Assembly (NCBI GenBank): GCA_028290765.1 | Contig: JAQGJF010000962.1 | Span: 1-5,754, forward strand | Direction: 5' to 3' | Source: Tardiphaga sp. | GTDB lineage: Bacteria; Pseudomonadota; Alphaproteobacteria; Rhizobiales; Xanthobacteraceae | DNA: 5,754 bases | Shown: positions 1-5,754 of the stretch, in pieces | Layout of the letters: each line of letters begins with the position of its first letter | How positions within the stretch are numbered: the stretch's first letter is position 1 | Translations under genes and position numbers: made by a program | The notes under the pieces: generated by a model | Seen by the model: the letters and a program-made list of their open reading frames with translations, nothing else | Told to the model about the DNA's origin: nothing | Database searches by the model: none

Positions 1-48
1 ATCAAGGCGGTGGGAGCGAAGCGGCGGGACATCACACGCCAGCTATGA
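1..48 (+). CDS. Possible 3' end of an upstream gene (partial)
   Basis: Frame 1 is open from the left edge to a TGA at 46-48 and would encode the C-terminal tail [15 protein letters not shown]. Twelve of its 15 codons end in G or C, as in the real genes of the window, while the other two forward frames have weaker third-position GC over this stretch. The piece is too short to recognise a family or to rule out chance. If real, the upstream gene ends about 230 bases before thrS, leaving room for a separate thrS promoter. Confidence 0.3.
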   Translation: MKAVGAKRRDITRQL

Positions 49-193
49 ACGATTCGCGGCGCCACAAGAAATCGACAGACTATTTCGCAATAGCCTCCAC
101 AGGCTGTCGCAGCGGACTCGGAAACCAATATGAGCCAACACCGCGAGGATCTTGCGATCGGACGCAAAACCACGATTTTTTGGGATTGCCCGG

Positions 194-221
194 TTGCGAT
201 GCCCGAATCCGCTGCTATACC
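194..221 (+). promoter_or_regulatory. Candidate sigma-70-type promoter for thrS
   Basis: A -35-like TTGCGA (194-199) and a -10-like TATACC (216-221) are separated by 16 bases. Each matches the classical hexamer at four of six positions, and the sequence CTATAC at 215-220 is close to the CTATAT form common in alphaproteobacteria. Transcription would start near 228 and give a short leader of roughly 48 bases before the ATG at 276. This is read by eye, and weak promoters are easy to find by chance. Confidence 0.35.
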
Positions 222-264
222 GCTGTTTCCCGCTTACCTGCGCTCGTTCGCAGGAGTGAGCCAC

Positions 265-269
265 AGGAG
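265..269 (+). promoter_or_regulatory. Shine-Dalgarno site of thrS
   Basis: AGGAG lies 6 bases before the ATG at 276, which is ideal spacing. It overlaps the alternative in-frame ATG at 270, so it cannot serve that codon. This decides the start in favour of 276. The same reading frame is open back to 45 and beyond, but the upstream translation looks like non-coding sequence. Confidence 0.7.
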
Positions 270-275
270 ATGACC

Positions 276-2315
276 ATGCCAGACAAGAACGCGCCGGCCT
301 CAGGATTCCAGTTCGGCCTCGCCAACCTCACCCCCGTCGACCAGAACAAGATCAGCCTCACCTTTCCGGACGGCGCGCAGCGCGAGTTCGGCCGGGGCAT
401 CACCGGCCTCGACATCGCCAAGGGCATATCGCCGTCGCTGGCCAAGCGCACGGTGGCGATGGCGCTGGATGGCGTGGTCAGCGATCTTTCCGACCCGATC
501 GACCACAATGCCAAAATCGAATTCATCAACCGCGACGACCCACGCGCGCTGGAACTGATCCGGCACGATGCCGCGCATGTGCTGGCGGAAGCCGTGCAGG
601 CGCTATGGCCGGGCACCCAGGTCACCATCGGACCCACGATCGAGAACGGGTTCTATTACGACTTCTTCCGCAACGAGCCGTTCACGCCGGAGGATTTCGC
701 GCCGATCGAGAAGAAGATGCGCGAAATCATCACGCGCGACAAACCTTTCACCAAGGACGTCTGGGATCGCGAAAAGACCAAGCAGGTGTTCCGCGACAAG
801 GGCGAGATGTTCAAGGTCGAACTGGTCGACGCCATTCCCGGCAGCGAGCCGATCAAGATCTATTACCAGGGCGACTGGTTCGACCTGTGCCGCGGCCCGC
901 ACATGACGTCGACCGGCAAGATCGGCAACGCCTTCAAGCTGATGAAGGTGGCCGGCGCCTATTGGCGCGGCGACAGCAACAATCCGATGCTGACGCGGAT
1001 CTATGGCACCGCGTTCGCCAAGCAGGAGGATCTCGACGCCTATCTGAAGCAGATCGAAGAAGCCGAGAAGCGCGATCACCGCAAGCTCGGCCGTGAACTC
1101 GATCTGTTTCATTTCCAGGAAGAAGGCCCCGGCGTGGTGTTCTGGCACGCCAAGGGCTGGACGGTGTTCCAGGCGCTGGTCGCCTATATGCGCCGCCGGC
1201 TCACCGGAGACTACAACGAGGTCAACGCGCCGCAGATTCTCGACAAGGTGCTGTGGGAAACCTCCGGCCACTGGGACTGGTACCGCGAGAACATGTTCGC
1301 GGCGCAATCGGCTGGCGACGAGGCCGAGGACAAGCGCTGGTTCGCGCTCAAGCCGATGAACTGCCCCGGCCATATCCAGATCTTCAAGCACGGCCTGAAG
1401 AGCTACCGCGACCTGCCGCTGCGCCTCGCCGAATTCGGCATGGTGCATCGCTACGAACCGTCGGGCGCGATGCACGGGCTGATGCGGGTGCGCGGCTTCA
1501 CCCAGGACGATGCCCATGTGTTCTGCACCGAAGCGCAGCTCGCCGACGAGTGCCTGAAGATCAACGATCTGATCCTGTCGACCTATTCGGATTTCGGTTT
1601 CGGCGATATCGTCGTGAAGCTGTCGACGCGGCCGGAAAAGCGTGTCGGCACCGACGAGAGCTGGGATCATGCCGAACGCGTGATGGCCACGGTGCTGCGC
1701 GAGATCGAAACCCAATCCGGCGGACGCATCAAGACCGCGATCAATCCCGGAGAAGGCGCGTTTTACGGTCCCAAATTCGAATACGTTCTGCGCGACGCCA
1801 TCGGCCGCGACTGGCAGTGCGGCACCACTCAGGTCGACCTCAATCTGCCGGAGCGCTTCGGCGCGTTCTACATCGACGCCGACGGTTCCAAGAAGACGCC
1901 GATCATGGTGCACCGCGCGATCTGCGGCTCGATGGAGCGTTTCATCGGGATCCTGATCGAGCACTTCGCCGGCAATTTCCCGCTTTGGCTGGCGCCGACG
2001 CAAGCGGTCGTCACCACCATCACCTCGGAAGGCGACGAATACGCGACGCTGGTCGCGGCCGCGGCGCGGCGCGCCGGCCTGCGCATCGACCTCGACCTGC
2101 GCAACGAGAAGATCAACTACAAGGTCCGCGAACATTCGCTGGCGAAAATTCCGGCGATGCTGGTGGTCGGCAAGAAAGAAGCCGAGAACGGCACGGTGTC
2201 GGTCCGCCGTCTTGGCAGCGAAGGCCAGACCGTGCTGCCGCTCGCCGACGCGCTCGCCGCGCTGGTCGAAGAAGCGACGCCTCCGGACGTCAAGCGGGCG
2301 CGGCAGGCGACATAG
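276..2315 (+). CDS. thrS: Threonyl-tRNA synthetase
   Basis: This class II aminoacyl-tRNA synthetase charges tRNA-Thr with threonine in the cytoplasm and is essential. The 679-residue product is somewhat longer than the roughly 640 residues of the E. coli enzyme, mainly through an N-terminal extension of about 20 residues. The order is a TGS domain (about 24-85, [10 protein letters not shown]), an editing domain with the HxxxH motif (H97, H101) and the C205/H209 pair in DLCRGPH, then the catalytic core and an anticodon-binding domain from about residue 570 ([10 protein letters not shown]). The active-site zinc ligands are C363 (MNCPGH), H414 (QDDAH) and H546 (MVHRA). Their spacing is close to that of C334, H385 and H511 in E. 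coli. Motif 2 is visible in [10 protein letters not shown] and motif 3 in the segment after H546. The start is set by AGGAG at 265-269. The gene is intact and appears to be a housekeeping neighbour of the copper operon, separated from it by 194 bases. Confidence 0.98.
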   Translation: MPDKNAPASGFQFGLANLTPVDQNKISLTFPDGAQREFGRGITGLDIAKGISPSLAKRTVAMALDGVVSDLSDPIDHNAKIEFINRDDPRALELIRHDAAHVLAEAVQALWPGTQVTIGPTIENGFYYDFFRNEPFTPEDFAPIEKKMREIITRDKPFTKDVWDREKTKQVFRDKGEMFKVELVDAIPGSEPIKIYYQGDWFDLCRGPHMTSTGKIGNAFKLMKVAGAYWRGDSNNPMLTRIYGTAFAKQEDLDAYLKQIEEAEKRDHRKLGRELDLFHFQEEGPGVVFWHAKGWTVFQALVAYMRRRLTGDYNEVNAPQILDKVLWETSGHWDWYRENMFAAQSAGDEAEDKRWFALKPMNCPGHIQIFKHGLKSYRDLPLRLAEFGMVHRYEPSGAMHGLMRVRGFTQDDAHVFCTEAQLADECLKINDLILSTYSDFGFGDIVVKLSTRPEKRVGTDESWDHAERVMATVLREIETQSGGRIKTAINPGEGAFYGPKFEYVLRDAIGRDWQCGTTQVDLNLPERFGAFYIDADGSKKTPIMVHRAICGSMERFIGILIEHFAGNFPLWLAPTQAVVTTITSEGDEYATLVAAAARRAGLRIDLDLRNEKINYKVREHSLAKIPAMLVVGKKEAENGTVSVRRLGSEGQTVLPLADALAALVEEATPPDVKRARQAT

Positions 2316-2388
2316 TCTCCTCGACGCGCATGTGAACTATTTAACACAACGTTGCGCCGAAACGGGTTACAATCTAGGGTATCATCGT

Positions 2389-2429
2389 CGCCATGGGCGG
2401 CTGCGGTTTCGCCGGCTCCGCCTATGGCG
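2389..2429. terminator. Imperfect hairpin after thrS, possible terminator
   Basis: Bases 2389-2400 (CGCCATGGGCGG) pair with 2418-2429 (CCGCCTATGGCG) over 12 positions with one G-U pair. A short inner stem (2404-2406 with 2412-2414) closes a 5-base loop. The sequence beyond it (2430-2463) is fairly T-rich but has no clean T run, so it is not a textbook intrinsic terminator. It lies 73 bases after the thrS stop and 81 bases before the tyrosinase start. It could end thrS transcription, or act as an operator or leader structure for the next operon. Confidence 0.3.
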
Positions 2430-2467
2430 CTGATTTCCTGAATTTATTCTTCTGTCGCCTTTTGTGA
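2393..2467 (+). CDS. Doubtful 24-residue small ORF
   Basis: An ATG at 2393, inside the left arm of the hairpin, opens a 24-codon frame ending in TGA at 2465-2467. The peptide starts MGGCGFAGSAYGADF and ends in a hydrophobic segment with a second cysteine (NLFFCRLL). It is in the same frame as the tyrosinase gene but separated from it by the stop. Only a weak AGGG (2376-2379) lies upstream, about 13 bases away. I do not recognise it. It could be a leader peptide, but chance is the more likely explanation. Confidence 0.15.
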   Translation: MGGCGFAGSAYGADFLNLFFCRLL

Positions 2468-2509
2468 ACTTGAAGCATTCGCCGTTTGTGCGTGGGAGTT
2501 GCCGCGAAC

Positions 2510-3766
2510 ATGAACGTCCAGATCGATATTCACGGTGCCGACCCGCAGGGCCGGGTTTTTCTCACCTGGACCCCGGTACAGGCGACAGCGAAAATAGTCG
2601 GTGGCAGCGGCGCTGACGCCGAGGTCATCCTGCGCAGTGCCGGCACGGTCGGCGGCCTGGTGTTCGATACGGTTCGCTCCGATCAGGGCACCTCGAGCCT
2701 CACGCTGAGCTTGCCGGGAGACGGCCGGCCGGTCCCATTCTGGATCGCGGGAGAATTTCAAAAGCCCAGTTCCGCCTTTAGCGATGCAGTGCTCGAGGCA
2801 GCCGACAAGGCCACCGGAAACGTGCTGGGCTCGAAGGCCGTCATGGTCCGGATTCGCAAGAACGCGCAGAATTTGCCGGCGTCGGAGCGGGATCGCTATC
2901 TGGCGGCGCTGGGCACCCTGAATGCGCGGGGCCAGGGCGCCTATCGCGATTTTCGCGACATGCACACCGATGCGACGACCCGCGAAATGCATGGCGATGT
3001 CGGCTTTCTGCCGTGGCACCGTGCCTATGTGCTGGACCTCGAGCGCGCCCTGCAGGCGATCGACGCGACGATCGCCCTTCCCTATTGGCGTTTCGACAAG
3101 CCCGCGCCCAATCTGTTCACCCGGGATTTCATGGGAGAATCCAATTCCAGCGACGCCGTGGTCTTCCGCCCCGGACACGCGCTCGAACAATGGGTCACCG
3201 ACCATCATCTCGGCATCACACGCGGATTGGATTTTGGATTGAACGATCCGGCCCATGTGATCGATGAATTGACGACCATCAATCTCGGCGACGACTACAC
3301 GGGATTCGCCACCGGGGATTCCGGCATGGAGATGGATCCCCATGGCAGCGCCCATGTCAGCTTCACGGAGCCGAGCTCGATCTTTCACATCGGAACCGCC
3401 GTGCGCGATCCGCTGTTCTTCATGCTGCACGCCAATGTCGACCGGCTGTGGGCCAAATGGCAGTGGATCAAGCATCACGCGCGGTCCACCGATCCCGATG
3501 CCTTTGCCCCGACCCCCAAAAGCCACATCGGCCACCATCTCGGCGACACGATGTGGCCCTGGAACGGCATTACCGGCCGCCCTCGCCCAACCACCGCTCC
3601 CGGCGGCCGCTTCCCGAACAGCGCGGCGACGCCGGCTCCGGGGCCAACACCGAAGGTGGAAGCGATGATGGACCATTTGGCGGTTAGCGGCGGCGAAGCA
3701 CTCGGCTATGCTTACGACGATGTGCCGTTCCAGCTTCCGCCGACGGTTGTGGCCGGCGGAACGTGA
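2510..3766 (+). CDS. Tyrosinase-family dicopper oxidase
   Basis: The 418-residue product carries a tyrosinase/polyphenol oxidase domain, a type-3 dicopper centre that oxidises phenols or catechols with oxygen. CuA ligands are H152, H161 and H170 (MHTD, MHGD, FLPWHRAY), followed by LDLERALQ and LPYW. CuB ligands are H278 and H282 (HGSAH) and H307 (DPLFFMLHANVDRLWAKWQ). The domain ends with a YxY motif (Y400, Y402 in LGYAYDDVPF), typical of the end of the catalytic core. Residues 1 to about 110 look beta-rich and match no domain I recognise. There is no signal peptide, no transmembrane segment, and no fungal-type lid domain. The residue after the first CuB histidine is glycine (G279), which in characterised enzymes tends to go with catechol rather than monophenol oxidation. 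The ATG at 2510 is chosen because GGGAG (2494-2498) lies 11 bases upstream; an in-frame TTG at 2486 is possible but less likely. It heads an apparent operon with a HEAT-like protein and a SCO-type chaperone. Family is firm, substrate unknown. Confidence 0.93.
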   Translation: MNVQIDIHGADPQGRVFLTWTPVQATAKIVGGSGADAEVILRSAGTVGGLVFDTVRSDQGTSSLTLSLPGDGRPVPFWIAGEFQKPSSAFSDAVLEAADKATGNVLGSKAVMVRIRKNAQNLPASERDRYLAALGTLNARGQGAYRDFRDMHTDATTREMHGDVGFLPWHRAYVLDLERALQAIDATIALPYWRFDKPAPNLFTRDFMGESNSSDAVVFRPGHALEQWVTDHHLGITRGLDFGLNDPAHVIDELTTINLGDDYTGFATGDSGMEMDPHGSAHVSFTEPSSIFHIGTAVRDPLFFMLHANVDRLWAKWQWIKHHARSTDPDAFAPTPKSHIGHHLGDTMWPWNGITGRPRPTTAPGGRFPNSAATPAPGPTPKVEAMMDHLAVSGGEALGYAYDDVPFQLPPTVVAGGT

Positions 3767-3788
3767 TCCCATATAAAATGCGATAAGC

Positions 3789-3794
3789 GGGTGA
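3789..3794 (+). promoter_or_regulatory. Shine-Dalgarno-like site deciding the start of the HEAT-like gene
   Basis: GGGTGA contains GGTGA, which can pair with the UCACC of the 16S rRNA tail, and sits 5 bases before the ATG at 3800. It overlaps the alternative GTG start at 3791, which has no good site of its own. This favours ATG 3800 as the start. Confidence 0.45.
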
Positions 3795-3799
3795 ACGAA

Positions 3800-4666
3800 A
3801 TGGACGTCAACGATTATCGGAAGGCCTACGAGGCCGAACTCGCCGCCAACGCGGCAGGTCCAAACAGCACTCCGCGTCGGTCAGCCGCGGCGGCGGATGA
3901 TACCACCGCGACACGGCGCAGCGCCCCGGCGCGCGGCGACCTTGGCGAAAGGATTCCGGCCCTGCTGGCGACATTGCTCGATGCCGCGCAGCCCCTCGCG
4001 GTTCGTATCGCCGCGCTGAAGGCGATCAGTGCAGCTCGATTCCTCGGCGAACTTTTCGCGCCGTTCCGTGTCGCTTTCCTCAACGCCTTGCGCCAACTCG
4101 CGCAACCGGGCACGGCTCCGGAATTGTGCGAAGGCGCGCTGGCGATTCTCGCGGTCGAGAAGGATCCGGATGCGCAGCAGCGGCTGCGGAGCGGGCTGCA
4201 ATCACCACAATCCGCGCTGGTATCGGCGGCGACCGCGCTGCAGCTCTTGAGTTACGACGATCACGCCAATCTTGCCGACCTCGCTTTGGATATTTTCCAC
4301 AAGGCCGTCGATCTCGGCACCAAGGAGGCGGCGCTGCGGGTGCTTGCGACCGACGCGAAGTCGCAGGATCTGTTCGCAAAATTGCTGGAAGACAAGTCGC
4401 AGCCGCGCAGCCTCCGGGCCCTGAGCGCTACCGGCCTGAATTTTCTCAATCCGCAGAAATTCGCGGAGGTGGCGCAGAATATCGTCAAGGACCACAGCGA
4501 TTTCGAGGATATCCGCGCTTCGGCGCTCGGCGCGCTCGCCAATACGCCGCTGCATCATGTCATTCGCGACAACGCCGAGTTCCTCGACGCGGTCAAGACT
4601 CTCGGCGCCCAGAGCCCGTTGACGAATCTGCGCGCCGCGGCCGGTCGCTTTTTGGGCCGCTCCTGA
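3800..4666 (+). CDS. HEAT-like alpha-helical repeat protein
   Basis: The 288-residue product is of unknown function. Residues 1 to about 48 form a low-complexity tail rich in Ala, Arg, Thr and Ser after a short charged helix (MDVNDYRKAYEAELAAN). From about 50 to the end it reads as consecutive amphipathic helix pairs of 30-40 residues, such as RIPALLATLLDAAQPLAVRI, ALVSAATALQLLS and IRASALGALANTPL, the pattern of a HEAT or ARM-type solenoid. Such folds usually serve as protein-binding scaffolds. It has a single cysteine (in ELCEGA), no metal-binding cluster, no signal peptide and no membrane segment. It starts 33 bases after the tyrosinase stop and ends 10 bases before the next gene, so co-transcription is very likely. 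I infer a scaffold or assembly role for the neighbouring copper oxidase; nothing in the sequence proves it. An in-frame GTG at 3791 would add three residues. Confidence 0.85.
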   Translation: MDVNDYRKAYEAELAANAAGPNSTPRRSAAAADDTTATRRSAPARGDLGERIPALLATLLDAAQPLAVRIAALKAISAARFLGELFAPFRVAFLNALRQLAQPGTAPELCEGALAILAVEKDPDAQQRLRSGLQSPQSALVSAATALQLLSYDDHANLADLALDIFHKAVDLGTKEAALRVLATDAKSQDLFAKLLEDKSQPRSLRALSATGLNFLNPQKFAEVAQNIVKDHSDFEDIRASALGALANTPLHHVIRDNAEFLDAVKTLGAQSPLTNLRAAAGRFLGRS

Positions 4667-4670
4667 GGGA
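4665..4670 (+). promoter_or_regulatory. Shine-Dalgarno site of the HEAT-SCO gene, overlapping the previous stop codon
   Basis: GAGGGA lies 6 bases before the ATG at 4677 and overlaps the TGA (4664-4666) of the preceding gene. This arrangement suits translational coupling, in which ribosomes finishing the HEAT-like gene start on the next one, and it fixes the start of the third gene. Confidence 0.65.
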
Positions 4671-4676
4671 TCACCC

Positions 4677-5754
4677 ATGCGCGCGATCGAAGCCGTCGCG
4701 TCCATCGATCCTTTCGCGGAAGTCGATGCGCTTCGCGAGTCACACGACGTGGACGCGCTGGTCGGTCTACTTGCTGAACAATCGCCCGTTTATGCAGGCC
4801 GCGGCAGCAGCGAAGCCGAGCGCCTGCGCGGTTATATCCTGGCAAGTTTCGAGACCAGCCAATTGCCGGCTGCCGCCTTGCCCTACGTCGTCGAGGAACT
4901 GGAAATCGGCCTCAATTCCTACGTGGTGGCCGCCGCGGCGAAGGCGCTGCGCGGCGCCCACGACCGGCCCGGGCAGGTCGCAAAATTGCTGCTCGACGCC
5001 ATCGATCGCATTCGGTCGTCCGACGACGTGGTTTGCTTCGATCGCAGTGCCGATGCCTGGACCGCTGAACCGCCGACGACGGCGTTGATAGAGTTGTTTC
5101 GGACACTGGCCTGGCTTGGTTCGCACGGCCGAGAAGCGGAAGCAGAGCTTAAGGCCATGCTCGCGCAACGCCCGCCGGGCTTCTCTACCCAGGTGCGGGC
5201 CGAGATCGAAAAAGCACTCGCTGCGATATCGCTGCGCGATAGTCCGGCGCAGGCTCATTGCTGCGGCGGGCGGCCCGCTCCGATCGCTCTCAAGCAAGCC
5301 GCGGAAGCGTCACCGGTCGGCTTGGACATCCAGGATGTCGGCTTCGACATCAGGGATGTCGGCTTCGACATCCAAGCGACGCAACTGCAGGATCAGGACG
5401 GCGCCATATTCTCATTCGGCGACTTCTTTCTCGGGCGGCCCGGCGTCCTGGCTTTCTTCTACACACGCTGCATGAACCCGAACAAATGCTCGCTCACCAT
5501 CACCAAGCTCGCACGGCTGCAGAAGCGTTTTGCAAAGCAGGCGCTGCAAGGCAGCTTCAACGTCGCAGCCATCACCTACGACCCCGCCTTCGATTCCCCA
5601 TCCCGCCTCCGCGCCTATGGCGCGGATCGCGGCCTCGTCTTCGACGATCGCAACCGATTGTTGCGCACCACGGGCAGGTTCGAGCCTCTTCAGCGCTGGC
5701 TCGATCTCGGCGTCGGTTATGGCGCGACCACCGTCAATCAGCATCGCCTCGACA
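4677..5754 (+). CDS. HEAT-like/SCO1-SenC copper chaperone fusion (partial, runs off the window)
   Basis: The first 359 codons are visible with no stop. Residues 1 to about 190 are helical and repeat-like (LRGYILASFE, VVEELEIGLNSYVVAAAAKA, IEKALAAISL), resembling the preceding HEAT-like protein. A linker follows with H194-C195-C196-G-G and three tandem 7-residue repeats (214-234, VGFDI core). From about 235 the sequence is a SCO1/SenC domain: QDQDGAIFSFGDF, then VLAFFYTRC, ITYDPAFD (302-306 DPAFD) and NQH near the right edge. SCO proteins bind copper through two cysteines and a distant histidine, and load or reduce copper centres, classically CuA of cytochrome oxidase. Here the cysteines are C265 and C271 (C-x5-C, not the usual C-x3-C), and H356 lies 85 residues after the second cysteine, close to the 87 in human SCO1. 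There is no N-terminal membrane anchor or signal peptide, unlike typical SCO proteins. Placement behind a dicopper oxidase suggests it delivers copper to that enzyme. Domain assignment is strong, role inferred. Confidence 0.9.
   Translation, partial: MRAIEAVASIDPFAEVDALRESHDVDALVGLLAEQSPVYAGRGSSEAERLRGYILASFETSQLPAAALPYVVEELEIGLNSYVVAAAAKALRGAHDRPGQVAKLLLDAIDRIRSSDDVVCFDRSADAWTAEPPTTALIELFRTLAWLGSHGREAEAELKAMLAQRPPGFSTQVRAEIEKALAAISLRDSPAQAHCCGGRPAPIALKQAAEASPVGLDIQDVGFDIRDVGFDIQATQLQDQDGAIFSFGDFFLGRPGVLAFFYTRCMNPNKCSLTITKLARLQKRFAKQALQGSFNVAAITYDPAFDSPSRLRAYGADRGLVFDDRNRLLRTTGRFEPLQRWLDLGVGYGATTVNQHRLD
5316..5378 (+). repeat. Three tandem 21-bp repeats inside the HEAT-SCO gene
   Basis: Three consecutive in-frame 21-base units start at 5316, 5337 and 5358. 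They encode VGLDIQD, VGFDIRD and VGFDIQA. The units differ at few bases, with most changes in the last unit's final codons. The array lies in the linker between the helical domain and the SCO domain, so changes in copy number would lengthen or shorten the linker without breaking the frame. Confidence 0.85.

Noticed and set aside
152..181. Short stem TTGCG/CGCAA (152-156 with 163-167) followed by a six-T run at 176-181, as a terminator of the upstream gene
   Set aside because: The stem is only 5 bp and the T run begins 8 bases after it, too far for an intrinsic terminator.
45..275. In-frame 77-codon N-terminal extension of thrS
   Set aside because: The frame is open but the translation looks like non-coding sequence, a good AGGAG serves the ATG at 276, and the known TGS domain starts only after that point.
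603..2135. 510-codon open frame on the minus strand across thrS
   Set aside because: It lies wholly opposite a gene with unmistakable ThrRS motifs; long antisense frames are common opposite high-GC genes and this one shows no family motif.
1253..2335. 360-codon + strand frame overlapping the 3' half of thrS
   Set aside because: Its Arg-rich composition is typical of an out-of-frame translation of a GC-rich gene.
2331..2353. GAAC ... CGTT in the thrS-oxidase spacer as an EcfG-type general stress promoter
   Set aside because: The distance between the two elements is about 12 bases, shorter than the 16-17 expected.
2368..2373. TACAAT as a -10 element for the copper operon
   Set aside because: Good hexamer match, but no acceptable -35 at 16-18 bases upstream; TTGCGC at 2353-2358 is only about 9 bases away.
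2444..3772. 442-codon minus-strand frame opposite the oxidase gene
   Set aside because: It mirrors the tyrosinase gene, whose copper motifs settle the coding strand; no recognisable domain in the antisense product.
4126..5088. 320-codon + strand frame spanning the end of the HEAT-like gene and the start of the HEAT-SCO gene
   Set aside because: Arg/Ala-rich shadow that crosses a clear stop, Shine-Dalgarno and start boundary at 4664-4679.

Overview
The window is high-GC, tightly packed DNA that looks like an alphaproteobacterial chromosome. The threonyl-tRNA synthetase sequence and the codon use suggest the Bradyrhizobium/Rhodopseudomonas group (Nitrobacteraceae); this is an impression from sequence style, not a database result. 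All convincing genes are on the + strand.

Region 1 (1-275) is mostly non-coding. It starts with what may be the last 15 codons of an upstream gene (stop at 46-48). It then carries a plausible sigma-70-type promoter (194-221) and a Shine-Dalgarno sequence placed for the ATG at 276. Region 2 (276-2315) is a complete thrS gene, with the TGS, editing and catalytic domains and all expected zinc-binding and editing residues. Region 3 (2316-2509) is a 194-base spacer containing an imperfect 12-bp hairpin and a doubtful 24-codon ORF.

Region 4 (2510-5754, running off the right edge) is the interesting part: three closely spaced genes that look like one operon (gaps of 33 and 10 bases). The first encodes a tyrosinase-family dicopper oxidase with all six copper-binding histidines, preceded by an unassigned N-terminal domain that looks beta-rich. 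The second encodes a HEAT-like alpha-helical repeat protein with a disordered N-terminus. The third encodes a fusion of another HEAT-like helical domain to a SCO1/SenC copper-chaperone (thioredoxin-fold) domain. Its copper motif is C-x5-C instead of the usual C-x3-C, and three tandem 7-residue repeats sit in the linker.

The simplest reading is that thrS is an unrelated housekeeping neighbour, and that the three-gene operon makes a type-3 copper enzyme plus its own copper-delivery and scaffold proteins. None of the three has a recognisable signal peptide or membrane anchor. That is unusual for a SCO protein and raises the possibility of a cytoplasmic copper-loading complex. The substrate of the oxidase cannot be read from the sequence.
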